From NCBI GenBank assembly GCA_021234155.1, contig JAJEKV010000317.1:250001-314000 (forward strand): a DNA stretch of 64,000 nt, in the 5' to 3' direction. Of the stretch, positions 22,502-35,075 are shown piece by piece (the first letter of the stretch is position 1; each line of letters begins with the position of its first letter). The translations under genes and the position numbers were made by a program. The notes under the pieces are model-generated. The model worked only from the letters and a program-made list of their open reading frames with translations. It searched no databases and had not been told where the DNA came from. The DNA is from Isoetes taiwanensis. Lineage: Eukaryota > Streptophyta > Lycopodiopsida > Isoetales > Isoetaceae.

Positions 22502-23577
22502 CACCACACTTATCATTGTACTTGATCACATTCTAGTGGTTTAATATATTCCTATATTCTTCAAAAAAAAAAAAAAACTACTATTGGACATTAATATCTT
22601 CAACTCTAGAGCAAGCATCCGGCTCCTTTTCCTACTAGTATTGTAATGTCTAAATGTTTACAGGGTGCCAAATTGAAAGAACTGGATTTACGCTGATCAA
22701 ACCTTTATATTTGGCATATACGCCGACTTAGGAAGCACAATATGTCTAATCCTTTAATAAGATGCGCTAATAAATTTTCATAGGGCATATTTGGCATATC
22801 ATGACTTAGTCAACACGATAATATGTCCACTTCTTCGATATGCAGATAAATACTTGCTTTTATTGCTTATAAGTGGTTCCAACGGATGTTCTTTCCTCAA
22901 CTGCTGAAAGGTGCCGACCTTGATGGAGCATCTATGACAGGCACAATCTTATTGGAGATTTGAAGGTATTCCGATGCTAGTAAGGACTGCACTTCTCAAA
23001 TTTCGGCTTTAGTTAAATCATTCCAAAGGGACCGAACTAGGATAACATCTATGTATATGTATGTAGGTCGAGTTGGGTTAAATTCAATTTGATGTTACCA
23101 TGCTTTTTTTTAGGTCAATATAGTGCAAAGACAAAGATGCATGTGCATTTGCCCAGTATATTTATGAATTATCAGATTTTATTTGCTCAAGTACATTGCT
23201 AATGGATGCATGCTATCTGATTGGCCAGTAGTTTGTAGGAGGAGCAAATGAATGCATATTGAAATTTGTTCCAACCTATTAGTATTTGTATCACAATTGA
23301 TGGTTTTATCTACCACAAAATGCTGCTAGCTCATCTTAACATACATGTAGATGGTTTACTCCTTTTAAGCACCTGGATGATGTGTATATTTTAAGACATG
23401 AACGGAAGCAATTTATAGATAAAAGTTTTGGTTATGCTGTAAGTAGTCATTGTATGTTTCTCAAGTTATTTTTAGGTGGTGCATTTGTGAAGTTCTTGTG
23501 AATTGGGGCCTAAATGACTGGAGTTCTAGGCTAGAGGCCAGTATCTCAAAATATTGCTGCACATTTCTAGTGAACAT

Positions 23578-25390
23578 TGCTGCACGTTTCTAGTGGAGCG
23601 CTGAAGGGAATGTCTCATGGTTCTTCTGAGAGTCAAGAAACTTGGAGTCCACAGGGGTTCCAAACATTCTTCTCGATAGATGTGTATATGAATAGATAGC
23701 ATTGTGTTTTTTTTCTAAAGTCATTGTTGGAATATAGACGTGGTTTCAAGATGTGGTGAAGAACAAATTTAAACAGCGTATTACTGCATGCTAGCATTTG
23801 ATAATGGCGGACATGAATTGACGTTGTTTTCGATTGCTGTCATGTGGCACTTGGCTATTGACATGGTAGCTGTGTTGTATAGGTGACATGTGCATGTAGC
23901 TGCCAACACCAAGTCACAACATTGTATCACTTCCACTTCGTATAGTATAGATAGTGCCCTTTGTAAAAACTTTGCCTGATACTTACAGCTGACTTGCCCA
24001 CTGTTGGAATATCAATGGAGTATTTTGTGTCATCTTAGACTGGATGCATAACATCCTTACGATGATAAGTAGAATTCAATTGAAGTCAGCTCTTAGGTCC
24101 TCATTATCTTGTGATATATAAATAGGTTGAAAATTGCTCTTCACTAGAATTTTTATCTGGAGGATGTCTGCCAACATCATTGATCATTGAATTGCTGCTG
24201 GATGTAAACGCACTAGTTTCTGATTTATTTTGGCTAGCTTTTTATTGTTATCTCATTATATTATGATATCTACAGTTTGAGGGAATATTGCAACGTTGCA
24301 AAATAATACCGCTACAACATCCATAAGGGAGTTGAGACATGATCTTAAGAAGTATCAAGGATCATTGATTGCATGTTGCAAATTGTGTGTTGAGTAATGC
24401 ACTAGCTTATGCACCTGTTTTTCCCAATCAGTATCATAGCGTCTAAATTTCTAGGCAGCCAATATTGTTCCAGTTCGTGTCTTGTGCATTTTGCACCATT
24501 TAAACATATCTTAATAAAGCGCATCAGTTAACAAGAGGTGGCATGTTCTCGTATATCAATAATGCTTTATCTAATCCTGTAGCGATTACTTAAAATTTGG
24601 ATAAGATGATAGCATGTCAGATGCCTATGCATTCTTGCAGTGCAACATATTGTCATGGATGTTCTAGAAGCAATTCCATTTAATACGACGTGTTGCAGCA
24701 ACAAATAGCACGAGCTTCTATTGCAATTAGTGGTATTTAGTGGTGGTCAGACCTTTCACATTTGGCTTTGAAAGGATCCATTCTGTCTGTTTTAAGTTAT
24801 ATCAAGCAATGCAAAAAGCGGAAGATATTTTTTGTTTATGAGCTTAAATAGTTCAGATGCCATTTGGTTTATAATTCCATGATCTATTGATTGCCACCAA
24901 CTGAGATGCGTCATGATTGCCCACATGGCATTTGCTTCTGTTTCACCATACACATCATAAGTACTTACATGAATAAAATGCTTTTTTTTTGTGATCTGGC
25001 TAAAACATAGTTGTAAAAAACTTTTAGGGCCAACAATGTATAGTTAGATGCAACACAAGATTGTGTTCTATTCATGGTGAGAGAAAGTAATAGTGAACAG
25101 ATAATAATTCAGGATTCGCCTCAAATATGCAGGTAAAATATCTTACGTGAAGAGGATTATTCTTAATTGCCCCAATTGAATGTAGGGTGTCCCAATGCTC
25201 TATTTTTAGATGCATGCCCTGCCACATTGCATTCTTGATAATGGCATTGGATTCAGTTCTTTTGTTATTGTAAACAATATAGATGATTGCATTCCATAGG
25301 TATTATCTTAAATGTATCTTTTGCCCTCTTCTTCTTCATGACGGATCTCATTTGTCGAGCATTCATTTCTTTTGGATTGTAAATAAAGTA
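23578..25390. other. Intron-like DNA, nothing recognised
   Basis: About 1.8 kb of AT-rich sequence without a frame over about 60 residues and without a recognisable repeat end. Confidence 0.5.
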
Positions 25391-26010
25391 GATATTATAG
25401 GACATTATAGATGTTAACTTCATTATTTACAATAGATCTAAATTTTAACTACCACCTTGTGCTTTGATAAATGCGCAGAAGGATTTTAGGATTTGAAAGC
25501 AGGTGTTTTTCCATGCTATGATACGTAAGGCTAGAGACATGGCTAGAAAGCCAGCAAAACGTACGCCATGCCCGCCAACAGACCCTGCAAAGGACTTCCA
25601 CATTGACCATACCTATTGCAGCCTCAGACACAGATGCCTTGGAAACTCCTTGCGCTATAGCCCCGTCAGATACAATTTCTGCCATGCTTCAGAGAATTTG
25701 GTGCGCAACAATTGTTACAGATGATTATGTACATTTGCCCTTGGGATCTTGGGACCAGGTTATGGAGCTTCTTGAGCTCCTCATTGCAGCGTTACCCCTT
25801 TGAACTTTCCTTTAACCACCGATCACATCTGCGGACATACTCCGGGTTGATGTCATGGTACAAACTAAGCCACAGATGTCTCCAAGCACCTCCTGAAGTA
25901 AGTGTCTAGATGTTAATTTCAATACTTACAATAGACCTAAAATTTAGCTACTATATTGTGCTTTGATGAATGTGCAAAAAGATGTCAGGATTTGAAAGCA
26001 GGTATTTTTG
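25390..26010. repeat. Local direct repeat about 510 bp apart, with an unrecognised exon-like piece
   Basis: 25395-25505 and about 25908-26015 are similar (TTTACAATAGATCTAAA against CTTACAATAGACCTAAA, and both end in GGATTTGAAAGCAGGT). Each copy ends in CAGGT-type sequence. Between them a stretch (about 25500-25900) has 60-75-residue frames on both strands, none recognised. Confidence 0.55.
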
Positions 26011-26156
26011 TTTTTGCTGAGGCTTTTACAATACAGTTATCAGCAAATCAAAATAAGTGTATCTCTTTTTGTTCTAGTTGAGGTGGGTAGCAGGGTTGCC
26101 CTTAAGGGGCTATTTATAGCCAAATGGCTATATTTTGAATATTTTCATAAATGAAA

Positions 26157-26410
26157 CTAGTAATGGTGCCCAGCGTTGCTGGGCATAAGTTGGGAGCCTA
26201 TAAATGTTTTGGTCGCAATGAGGCAAAACTTGGAATCATGTACATGTTTTGGTCGTAATTAGAAAAACATGTAGTAATAATCCAACTATTTTAACTTTTG
26301 ATCTGGAAAAGTTAAAAGACTTGGGTAGTAGGTTGTACACAGGAAAAAACACAGAGGTAAGTTGTACACAAAAGAATTTATAAACGTCTGAGGTGGCATA
26401 CTATAATAGA
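26157..26410 (-). mobile_element. Short Helitron-like element (candidate)
   Basis: Read on the minus strand, a hairpin GCCCAGC-AAC-GCTGGGC (26168-26184) is followed by ACCATTA and CTAG, then T. These are the marks of a Helitron 3' end (hairpin, CTRR, insertion before T). The 5' end may be TCTATTATAG at 26410-26401, but the base before it is not the expected A, so that end is uncertain. Confidence 0.55.
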
Positions 26411-27347
26411 GCATCCGTGTAACGGACCTAGGATTTTGAGAGAAATACGTCGTATATGTAGAGATTATACGGATGGAATACTGGTGGTTAAAAATAAATA
26501 TAAGTACAGAGAAAAGCATTGGGAAAAGATTGATTGCAGAGGGATTGCTGAAGGAGCGAATCGCTGCGTGCAGCCTGGGAGGCGTGTTGGAGCCTTGAAA
26601 AAGCAACAAGCGGGATTCCAGGTGGGGATCAAGCCTTACACCTGGGGTTTGGTGCTTGATTAAGTTGTGATTTGATTAGTGTGATGGTTGTTCTTGTCAG
26701 CATAAGCTTAGAATTTATTCGTGCTTGAGTTGGAATAGTAAAACTGCATGCTTCGAGTTCCTTATTTGAGAGATCATTCTATGTCTTGAATTAGAGAAGT
26801 TCTTGAACCCAATATGATTTATTAGATTCAACCAATATAGAAATGAGCTGAAACATCATAGATAACGAGATTTGAGCAGAATAATTGAGTAAGGGTGAAG
26901 AACCGCAAGGAGATGACGGTATTTTTGCGGGTCTCAGGAAAAAGCATGGAATCTTGTTGGCGTCTCAATGCTTAAGAAAAAAGTCATGGAACAAACATGG
27001 AATGGGCCGATTTGGAATCTGGAATGGCCGATTTGATCCAAGAAATTGATTCAGAATAATAAGAATGAGATTCGGCAGCAAAGTTTCCCTTTTAGCTCGG
27101 CCCGCGATGCCAAGAAACCGATCCAACGGGCGGATTAGGGCCACCGGCCGAAATGGCTTAGAATCCTCTTTGGCGCTGAAATCGGAAGCTTTATGGGATT
27201 TCCAAGCCAATCGCTGGCCTGGATGCCGATCCGCAATCGCCGGTCTGAATTTTATCAAGAAGAAAACCCGTTGTAATCAATTTCTACGGCCGCAAACAGT
27301 AAGAATAGACTTAGAAATCTCTGTAAAAGCCAGAATCGACTGGGTTA

Positions 27348-30300
27348 TATTGAGAAACGAGAGTTGCAAAGCACTAGACACAAAGAAGACGAGAGCTACT
27401 ATTCATTGTCAAAACGAAATACAAATAGACCGGTCCCTTAAAGTTAGGAACAACTACTAAATGCTCCAACAAAATCTATCTACTCAACGGGTAGTAAACC
27501 GCGGGCCATCTTATTGTCATATCCCAACACTCCCCCTCAAGAAGATGATTGCTAGAAGAAGCTGAAACTCAACAAAACTTTCTCGCATTTGCCAATAATT
27601 TAAATTTGACCCAGTTTCTATGAGAGAGCTTTGTGACGACTCCCCCTTAGCCAATTTAAATGAATTCCACTTTCGACGCACTCCCCACCCAATTCAAAAT
27701 GAACTCCACTTCTAGTCTGCCTACATTAATATGGAACAAAGTCTTTGAGAAGATATGATGCACCAAGCTTAGTAAGTACCAACTCTCCCTTGCATGATGA
27801 AGCAGAACCATCTTCTGGTTATAATGAACTCCACATCCGACGACTCCCCTCGGCCAACTCAAAATGAACTCCCACTCCTATGTTCCGCCTACATGAATAT
27901 GGGTCCTTTTGAAGATATGATGCATCAAGCTTAGCAAGTACCAACTCTCCCCTTGCATGATGAGTGGAGGGGACGAAGCTTCGTTTTATCCGGAATTCTC
28001 CGGATAACTTCAATGCGCATGCCAATTCCTAAGCCGGTTGTAACCAAATTGCTTCCACCAAATGCTGGTTATGTCTTTGCTCCAAATGCAATGGACCTTG
28101 GAGAGGACCATCACATTTAACAATACCTTGTTGGTCTCTCGGCCAGATAATATTCCTGCTGTAATCTTAAGCCTATGGTCCTCCTTTTCCTCTATTTCAT
28201 GATGCATGATACTACCGTACTGCACTGCTGTTGCTATCTTCTCCCCTTGCATCTTGAAATATAACACTAATGGCATACTCTCCTCGTTTCGATTTGTTAA
28301 AGCCGGTGATACGATGTTTCCAACACCTTTGCTACAATCATCATGAGCAAAAACTTCCATCACCGCACCCATCGCAATGTGCCATTCGCTATATCGCCCC
28401 CACCAAGGTGATTCAACGTCCATCCCGGAACAACGGCTTGGAATGACTCCGGCCCCAAGATGGTGTAAGTCGGGCGCCACATCATTCTCCTATTTGTACC
28501 TCTAACTCGAACCATATACGTAATCTTGTTTGCAGCATCTACGAATGTGCACAATGTAGACATCATAGTTCGCGATGCCAATACAACCGCTGCATCAACA
28601 TCTTCCAACCTGGTTTCTTTTGTGATTACTAGCCTCGCTCAACGCCTACATGATGTTCCAAACTTTCAAAGATGCATCACAACCCGCCCATAATGTACTT
28701 CTTGTACACACCAATCTTCTTGTATTTTCTTTTCGTTTCTTCTTGGTGAAGGCAGAAGATCCAAAGAAATAGGTGAATTTGGATCAACTGATGATTCACT
28801 GTGCACCGTAATTAGCCCTGCCTCCATTCCATTCCTACAAAGTTTTCCAAGTAAGATTGCACTTCCTTTTTATTTGTTTCATGCTCTCGGAAGACTTGAG
28901 ACTACCATATGATGAATCCTTTGTAGGTTCTAGCATCTCAAACTGATTCAAAGCAGAATCATGAACACCGATGATAAAGATCCGACCGCACATTCTCACC
29001 AAATGCTACTACAAACCCCATTAAAAAGGCCCCAAAGTTGTCAAGAGCATTACAAAAGCGTTGTGCTTGTGGCTGCATCTGTGGAAAACAGATTTCCATC
29101 CAGGCAATAGGGTGATTCCCCATTAAAATCTTCACCAAAGGCTCGTCTCATAATTACCCTAGAGCTTTTCCCCGATAGCTTGCCCAAAGAGGGAGTAGTT
29201 TGTACCGCTAACATGGAACTAGCCTTCATCACTACTTTTGCTTTAACATTTACCTCATCTTGTTCTCGCTCCTCTTATGAGGCTAACTAAATTGCTCATA
29301 GAAAGGAACTTGACACTCGGAAACATGGGCCATATAACTTGAGCAGAAATGTAATAATAGTATTCCTCTGTAGATCCTTCATTCTCGTATGGTTCCTCAA
29401 ATTGGATTGTTTTATCTCTCCTTGAAATCCATGTTTCGCCTCAAACTCATTCTCCTCAATAGGATTGCCGATGCATATGTGTTATGCTTTTTCAGAAGTA
29501 TAAGTGAAGATCCAACAACAAATTATTGACACGTTTTTAAGACCCTCACACAAAAACAGCTTACGTCTTTCTAACCCATCAAAGGAAAGACTGACCTGTG
29601 TATATTGGTGAGAGAGTAGAACTACTAGCTTCCTCGAGATTTTGAGCTGATGTTGTTCACTTGCTCCAAGCATAATTTCAGAACCGCCTCTACACCGCAT
29701 AAAATTCTCGAGATAATCTTTCTACCATGAAGCTGCCCTTGTTGAAGTTTTTCCTCACAACATTGAACGCCAAACATAAAAGACAATCTTCTACCACTTC
29801 TTCAAGCTCGTGCAGGCAATCTAAACCAAATGCCACATCATAAAAAGAACGTGGTGAATTCCGTGTAAGACCAAAGCAGGTTGGAATTCTCTACCACGCC
29901 AACAACCGGCATTCCACCTTCATGAACTCCAAAGATTGTAAAACAATATATCTTCACAGTGTTTGCATTGTTCTTAAAAGGATGATTGACTTCACCACCT
30001 TCCCCCATTCTATTTAATGAACCGAACATGCATGGGCCGTAGAACAAACGAGCCCAATCACAACCCATGTGAAGGGGCTATCAGATCTCCACAAGCTTGA
30101 CTTCTTTGTAGATTTCTCCATATCCATGGAGCTTGAGGGCTTCGAGTTCAATTCATGGACTCAGTCCTCCACATCTATTTGATTCCTCGCCACATCCTCT
30201 CCTTGCATCTGGTGAAATAATTCTCTTTGCACTAAGCGCATAACTGTAATTGCCGTTAATACTCCTTCTCCTCATGGCAAGATTCCCATTAGAAATTTCG

Positions 30301-31505
30301 CATCTATATCTTTGCCACAAAGTTGAAGCCAAATTCATGCATGATACTGAACACTCGCTCGAATGAGGCTTGCCACTGCCAAGACCCTCCAACCTTTGGC
30401 CTCCAAACTTGCTGTGCAAAATCCAAATCATATCCCTCTTGTTTCCTTTGCTGCCATCGACCTCTTCATGGGATCTTTTTCGGTTCTCGCAGCTTGCCTT
30501 GCTACAAACATACTGAGCCTCCATGCCATATCTCCAGTGTCTCCTCGTGACCACTCAATTCTCCACAATATGTACCTGAAAATGACATATCTCCTCTCCG
30601 CCATAAGACCTCTTTTTAGCATCATAACCAAGTTTCGGCAGCCTCTCCGAAGCTTTGCAAGCTCATCATAAGCCGATCCGGGTTACCGCTACTCGCCTTT
30701 TTTCACCTCTTTTGCTTGGTGTAGCACACCCATCCACACATAGGATATGGGACTCAAAGCCTTTAATCCTTTTTTTGTGTGGTGGTAAGCCGCGATGCTA
30801 GCAAGTATTAGATAACCGAGTGCCATTTCAACCTTGCTTGCAAAAGCCCTCCCCCTCGCTATACTTCTTGCGCTCTTAGCAAGAAATATATTGTCCCTCT
30901 GTGACTTGAAGACTCGAAAGCAAAGTTTTGCAACTTGGCACTACGGCACCTTCATCGTTAGGTCTCTTGCTTGCATCTTGTCATCAAGCTTCACCCTTAG
31001 GTACCTCAATCGCCACCACTTCTCCGAATGATTCCCAACGCTATGGGTGTAATCTTCGCAACGTTCTTGGCATCTCTTTCGCAAGATCCCGTGAACTTGC
31101 ATCATTCCATTTTTCTTATTGCAACCCAAACCATATTCCGGATTGTCTCCCGAAAAACTCTCATCTTGAAGACCATCGTAGGTTTGTCCCGCATATCTTT
31201 TTGATCTATCTCGTGATCGAACTTTCAGGCCATGTAGACATTTCAAGGTCACTACTGACCTCCGATTTCCTCCCTTTTGATACTCCAAGCTCTTCTCTAA
31301 GGACCAACCCGCTCTGATACCATATTGAGAAACGAGAGTTGCAAAGCACTAGACACAAAGAAGACGAGAGCTACTATTCATTGTCAAAACGAAATACAAA
31401 TAGACTGGTCCCTTAAAGTTAGGAACAACTACTAAATGCTCCAACAAAATCTATCTACTCTCAACGGGTAGTAAACCTCAGTCATCTTATTGTCATATCC
31501 CAACA
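27348..31505 (-). mobile_element. Nested non-autonomous short-LTR retrotransposon
   Basis: LTRs at 27348-27529 and 31323-31505 (182 and 183 bp) are nearly identical. On the minus strand each reads TGTTGGGATATG to CTCAATA. The primer site TGGTATCAGAGC (31322-31311) directly follows the 5' LTR, and a polypurine tract GAGGGGGAG (minus strand, about 27537-27529) precedes the 3' LTR. GGTTA flanks both ends (27343-27347, 31506-31510). The 3.8-kb interior has no Gag, RT or integrase I can recognise, so it resembles a LARD-type element that needs proteins from elsewhere. Its frames (for example 28480-28010 and 30554-30153, minus) match no family. Confidence 0.9.
27650..27970. repeat. Tandem duplication of about 160 bp inside the nested element
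   Basis: 27650-27805 and 27820-27968 share AATGAACTCCAC, GATATGATGCA.CAAGCTTAG and TACCAACTCTCC blocks in the same order, with substitutions and small indels. It lies near the 3' end of the element. Confidence 0.75.
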
Positions 31506-32905
31506 GGTTAAAGAAGATTTGGCATGGGTTCGATGGCCTGGAGGCCATATCCGGCAACAACAGACCGGAATCGTGACCTGTTACACGTTAGGTTTAGGTT
31601 AAACAAAAAGTAAAGATGTTAACAATTGATTAATTGTTAGTCTAAAAAGTTTAAAAAGCTAAGGTTCTTAAGTTAGAATTACAATAGTAAGGGTTAGTTG
31701 GAGCAAGGAGTTTGGCTCGAGATATATATATTACATAAAATTAAGACTTAAGTTAAGAAGGGGTTATGCTAATGGTTGCAAGTTATCTATAATAACGATA
31801 TTCGAATGCTATAGGTTAAATATTGCTAAAGTTTTAAATGTAGATATTAACCTTGTGCTAGTAAATCCTGTTAAGGGGTAGACATATCATCTTTTATTTA
31901 ATGGTAATAGCTGCATATTGCATGATTGAGGATATTATGATTACTGAGTTATGGATGGGCTTTCTCTTGCTATATGAAGTGTATATTATGGATTTACTGG
32001 ATGTAAGCTTGTTAAGGCATGGGCATGATGGTGAATTGTATGTAATTGTATATGGTGAAATTCTTTGATATAGACCTCTGGGGCCGGAGTCTAGATGCGA
32101 TGGTCTAGACTCACGGTTTGCACAGTGCTATGTAAATGGTATTTTGAACATCGGGCGTTGGTACCGTAAGGTACAACGTCATGCACAGTAAGTGGTCCTC
32201 CAATGCTGGACGCAGCGTGGAAGGGTGTGTACACATGTGGTTACCCCGCCTCTATGTCACCGGGTCGAGTAGGGTTGACCTTGCTTTCAAACCAGAGGAA
32301 TATTGGTTGCAATGTTGATGCTATGGTTGCTTGGCTAGTGTATATGTGGTTTTTAATGTTGGAATCAAGTTGCAATGGTTGTGCTTAGTATAATTATGCA
32401 TTGTGATTATGTTGGTTGGATTAGTAACTTGGATTGCAGGGGCGAGGTTACGGTAAGGCTAAATTATTGTTCTAAGTTAATGCTTGTGGTAATTGATGCT
32501 TGATATATTCTAAATCCCCGATCCCCACTTAGTCCGTGTGACTAACCCCGTGGGTTAATGGTGTAAAGGAAGTGCGAGATGCTCCGGAAAGTAGCCAAGC
32601 TGCAGAAAGGCGAGAGTAGGAGTGTGTGGATTGCTAGACAATATATTTGCTTAATATTACTATTATCATTATGGATCGACGTAAAACTATAATTATTTGT
32701 AAACTTTGGTTGTTTTGTGGGATTTTGCCGAGCAATGGCAAGTATAATATTTTTGGGACCTTAGAGCACGTATAAAGATTACATTCTTTACCTAAGTATG
32801 CATGTATTAATTTCTTGAGTTGCAACGGTTAAATAGATCCAACGATAGAGATCAATGGGATCTCCAGTTACCGAGAGGTTAACTGGCCAGGCCCGTCACA
32901 ATCCG

Positions 32906-33000
32906 TATATGGCATCTCTAATGGGAATTCTCGCAAATATGTCAAGCTAAATAATAAATAAGTTCTTTGCTTCTTTGCTTGTTTTCAATTTGACGTTCTG
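32906..33000. other. Flank of the solo LTR
   Basis: Short AT-rich sequence continuing the DNA left of 26413, with no feature. Confidence 0.4.
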
Positions 33001-33310
33001 AATGTGATCAAAGGCCTCATATCATGTCTAGAATGTCTAACATGTCTGAATGTGATCAAAGGCCTCATATCATGTCTAGAATGTCTAACATGTCTAAAAT
33101 GTTTAACATATGACCAAAGGCCTCATATCATGTCTAGAATGTCTAACATGTCTAAAATGTTTAACATATGACGGCATATGCATTGAATATTTCCTTGGGG
33201 CATTATAAGCAACATTTGAAATTAGAATCCAGTGAGTGAGAACCAACATAGCATTAAGCAAGAGTTTAGTGAGTGAGAACCAACATATCATTAAGCAAGA
33301 GTTTGCAACG
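33000..33310. repeat. Two small tandem repeat arrays
   Basis: About three copies of a 55-70-base unit with TGATCAAAGGCCTCATATCA, TGTCTAGAATGTCTAACATG (about 33000-33178). Then two copies of a 43-base unit with AGTGAGTGAGAACCAACATA (33228-33305). Copies are nearly identical, so they are recent. Confidence 0.85.
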
Positions 33311-35030
33311 TCTATCTCTCATAGTATGCCTCGAGAGATATGTGGCTTATTACTTTCTTTGTCTGTCTAGAAACTTGATGCATCCCCAAATTTGATGCAA
33401 ACCCATTATTTGAACATCAAATGGCACTACTTCCCCTGCTCAAAGAAGTCCGTGAGATCAGACTTCCATTAGCACCGCTAACCCGATATGAGATTTACAA
33501 TTAGCTGGATTAGATCATAAGCACAAAGTTGGTCAATTCTTTCTGCCGAATTCGCAAAGGAATCTGCAATACGTGTAAGGCACATAGAGGCATGCTCTAC
33601 AACCTGATATGCAGCCAAAGTTCAAAGAGTTAGGTCTAAAATAGATTTAATATTTGAAGTAAAAAGAATGGTTAATGGTAACTTAGAATCTTGGCTTTGC
33701 AAAAGCGCTGTCAAAATGGGCACATCCAATATTTTGGCACATCCAATATGCAAATGCATTGTAGTGGACCTGTGACACGGCAATGGTTGCAGTGCAGAAC
33801 TCCAGACTTGAAGGGCGCTTCCTCTAGAATAAACAAAGTTATGGTGACCCCGTACTTCTCGGACTGCAAGGGAAGACACCATCTCTGCACTCCAGGTAAC
33901 TGAGAAGGCAAAGTATGGGCAAACTCGTGTAGAAAGCAGCGGATATTGTTCCTAAAAGGGCCTTTATAAGTCTGGGGCATCCATGCGTGCCAAAACTTCT
34001 CCAAACTCGATGATCCTCTTGTATTTTGGCTCTTTTAGGATGGTCCAGCTTTGCTACCCTGCTTAAAATCCGACCAGCATTGGAGCATTAAGGAGAGAAT
34101 GAAGCATCGAAGTGGAACTTTTTTGCCAATGCTAGCAAAACAACATGCAAATTAGATTTACCGCTTGCAGATGCTGTTTGTTCTTTTCCAATCGCAAGGC
34201 TCTCCATTTCAATACAACAACCACAATTTGCTGATTGAAGAACAAATTTGACAAATCGACAGAGTTTTCTGTCATTTTTGCGCACACTGTACAATGTTTA
34301 GACATGTAATATTTATCAACTATACCATAGAATACGTTTAACAAAGACATCTCTCAATCTCCTTCTGATAGCCAAACTATATACGCCCGCAAGTTGTGAT
34401 GGAATCTCCTTCTATCTCCTTCTATCACATGTTTGCAACTCCCCTAGTCATCTCCTCAATCGCTGCTGCGAAATTCAAAGGCAACTATAGAACCTAGAAC
34501 AGGGAACTTCATGGATCAAAGCTCACCCTCACCAAAGCTTTCTATTTCTTAAATTGTAGGAGTATCAACGATCATGACCCTAAGTAATGTTTTTGTTCAG
34601 TTTTCATTTTCCAAAATCGATTGGTTTGAAAGATCGAGCCCTAAGTGCGGAAAAACATACACCCCCATGCATTGAATCTGCGCCATAGACATACGCTTCA
34701 AAGCTAGGATCCATGTGCAAGCGCCCCACCACGGTGTCGCGAGAATCAAAAGAAATTAGAGCCCATTAATGCCTTTCGGGAGCTATAGCCGCCGATGCAA
34801 AAAGGCGTGGGTCGAAAGCAAATGGAGGTTTCCATGATTCTCGTGAGTCCTAATGCCTCTGCGGTTGGGTAAAACACAGTGCCCGGTGTATGAGCGAAGT
34901 CGAAAAAAGATGCCAATGGCTGTAGAGCTATGGAGGACTGCCGAGCTGCTCGAACCCTAAGACGTCGAGACCCTTTTTTTTCCTGGCATAACCTGGACCG
35001 TTGATTAGGAGTAATATGAGTCGTCAAAAG
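33311..35030. other. Unassigned interval
   Basis: No recognised gene. A 103-residue minus-strand frame (35057-34746) is rich in Arg/Ser and unlike any family I know. The right end (35033-35076) looks like a Helitron 5' end on the minus strand (TCCTTTATTATAAAGTTTTA), so part of this interval may be the body of another Helitron. Confidence 0.35.
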
Positions 35031-35075
35031 TTTTAGGGTTTTATGCACGACATACAATAAAACTTTATAATAAAG

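Larger units (their letters stand above)
16929..22574 (+). mobile_element. Full-size but degenerate plant L1 LINE, 5646 bp
   Basis: The 12-base sequence AACTACTATTGG occurs on both sides (16917-16928 and 22575-22586) and once at the empty site in copy 1 (near 12778). The element ends in a run of A. It encodes, in order, a possible ORF1 region (17.0-18.7 kb), an endonuclease, a reverse transcriptase and a downstream Cys/His region, all broken by stops and frameshifts. Target-site duplication, poly(A) tail and domain order are diagnostic of L1. Confidence 0.95.
15163..23577. repeat. Segmental duplication, copy 2
   Basis: Direct counterpart of 7603-13776. It lacks the LINE fragment and the DNA transposon of copy 1, and is itself interrupted by an L1 at 16929-22574. 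Its left edge abuts the copia gag fragment. Its right edge fades after 23577, where a short local repeat (TGCTGCAC.TTTCTAGTG) follows. Confidence 0.95.
26418..32900 (+). mobile_element. Solo LTR, about 2.3 kb, split by a nested element
   Basis: It starts TGTAACGGACC and ends GGCCCGTCACA, matching inverted termini with TG...CA. The 5-base duplication ATCCG flanks it (26413-26417 and 32901-32905). No primer site, polypurine tract or Gag-Pol sequence occurs between, apart from the nested element at 27348-31505 and its own repeat. Without that element it is about 2320 bp. This is the footprint of LTR-LTR recombination of a large Ty3-type element. Strand cannot be fixed from a solo LTR. Confidence 0.85.

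Noticed and set aside
25449-25909. Overlapping 60-80-residue frames as a gene
   Set aside because: Open on both strands, no recognised motif; described only as exon-like sequence between local repeats.
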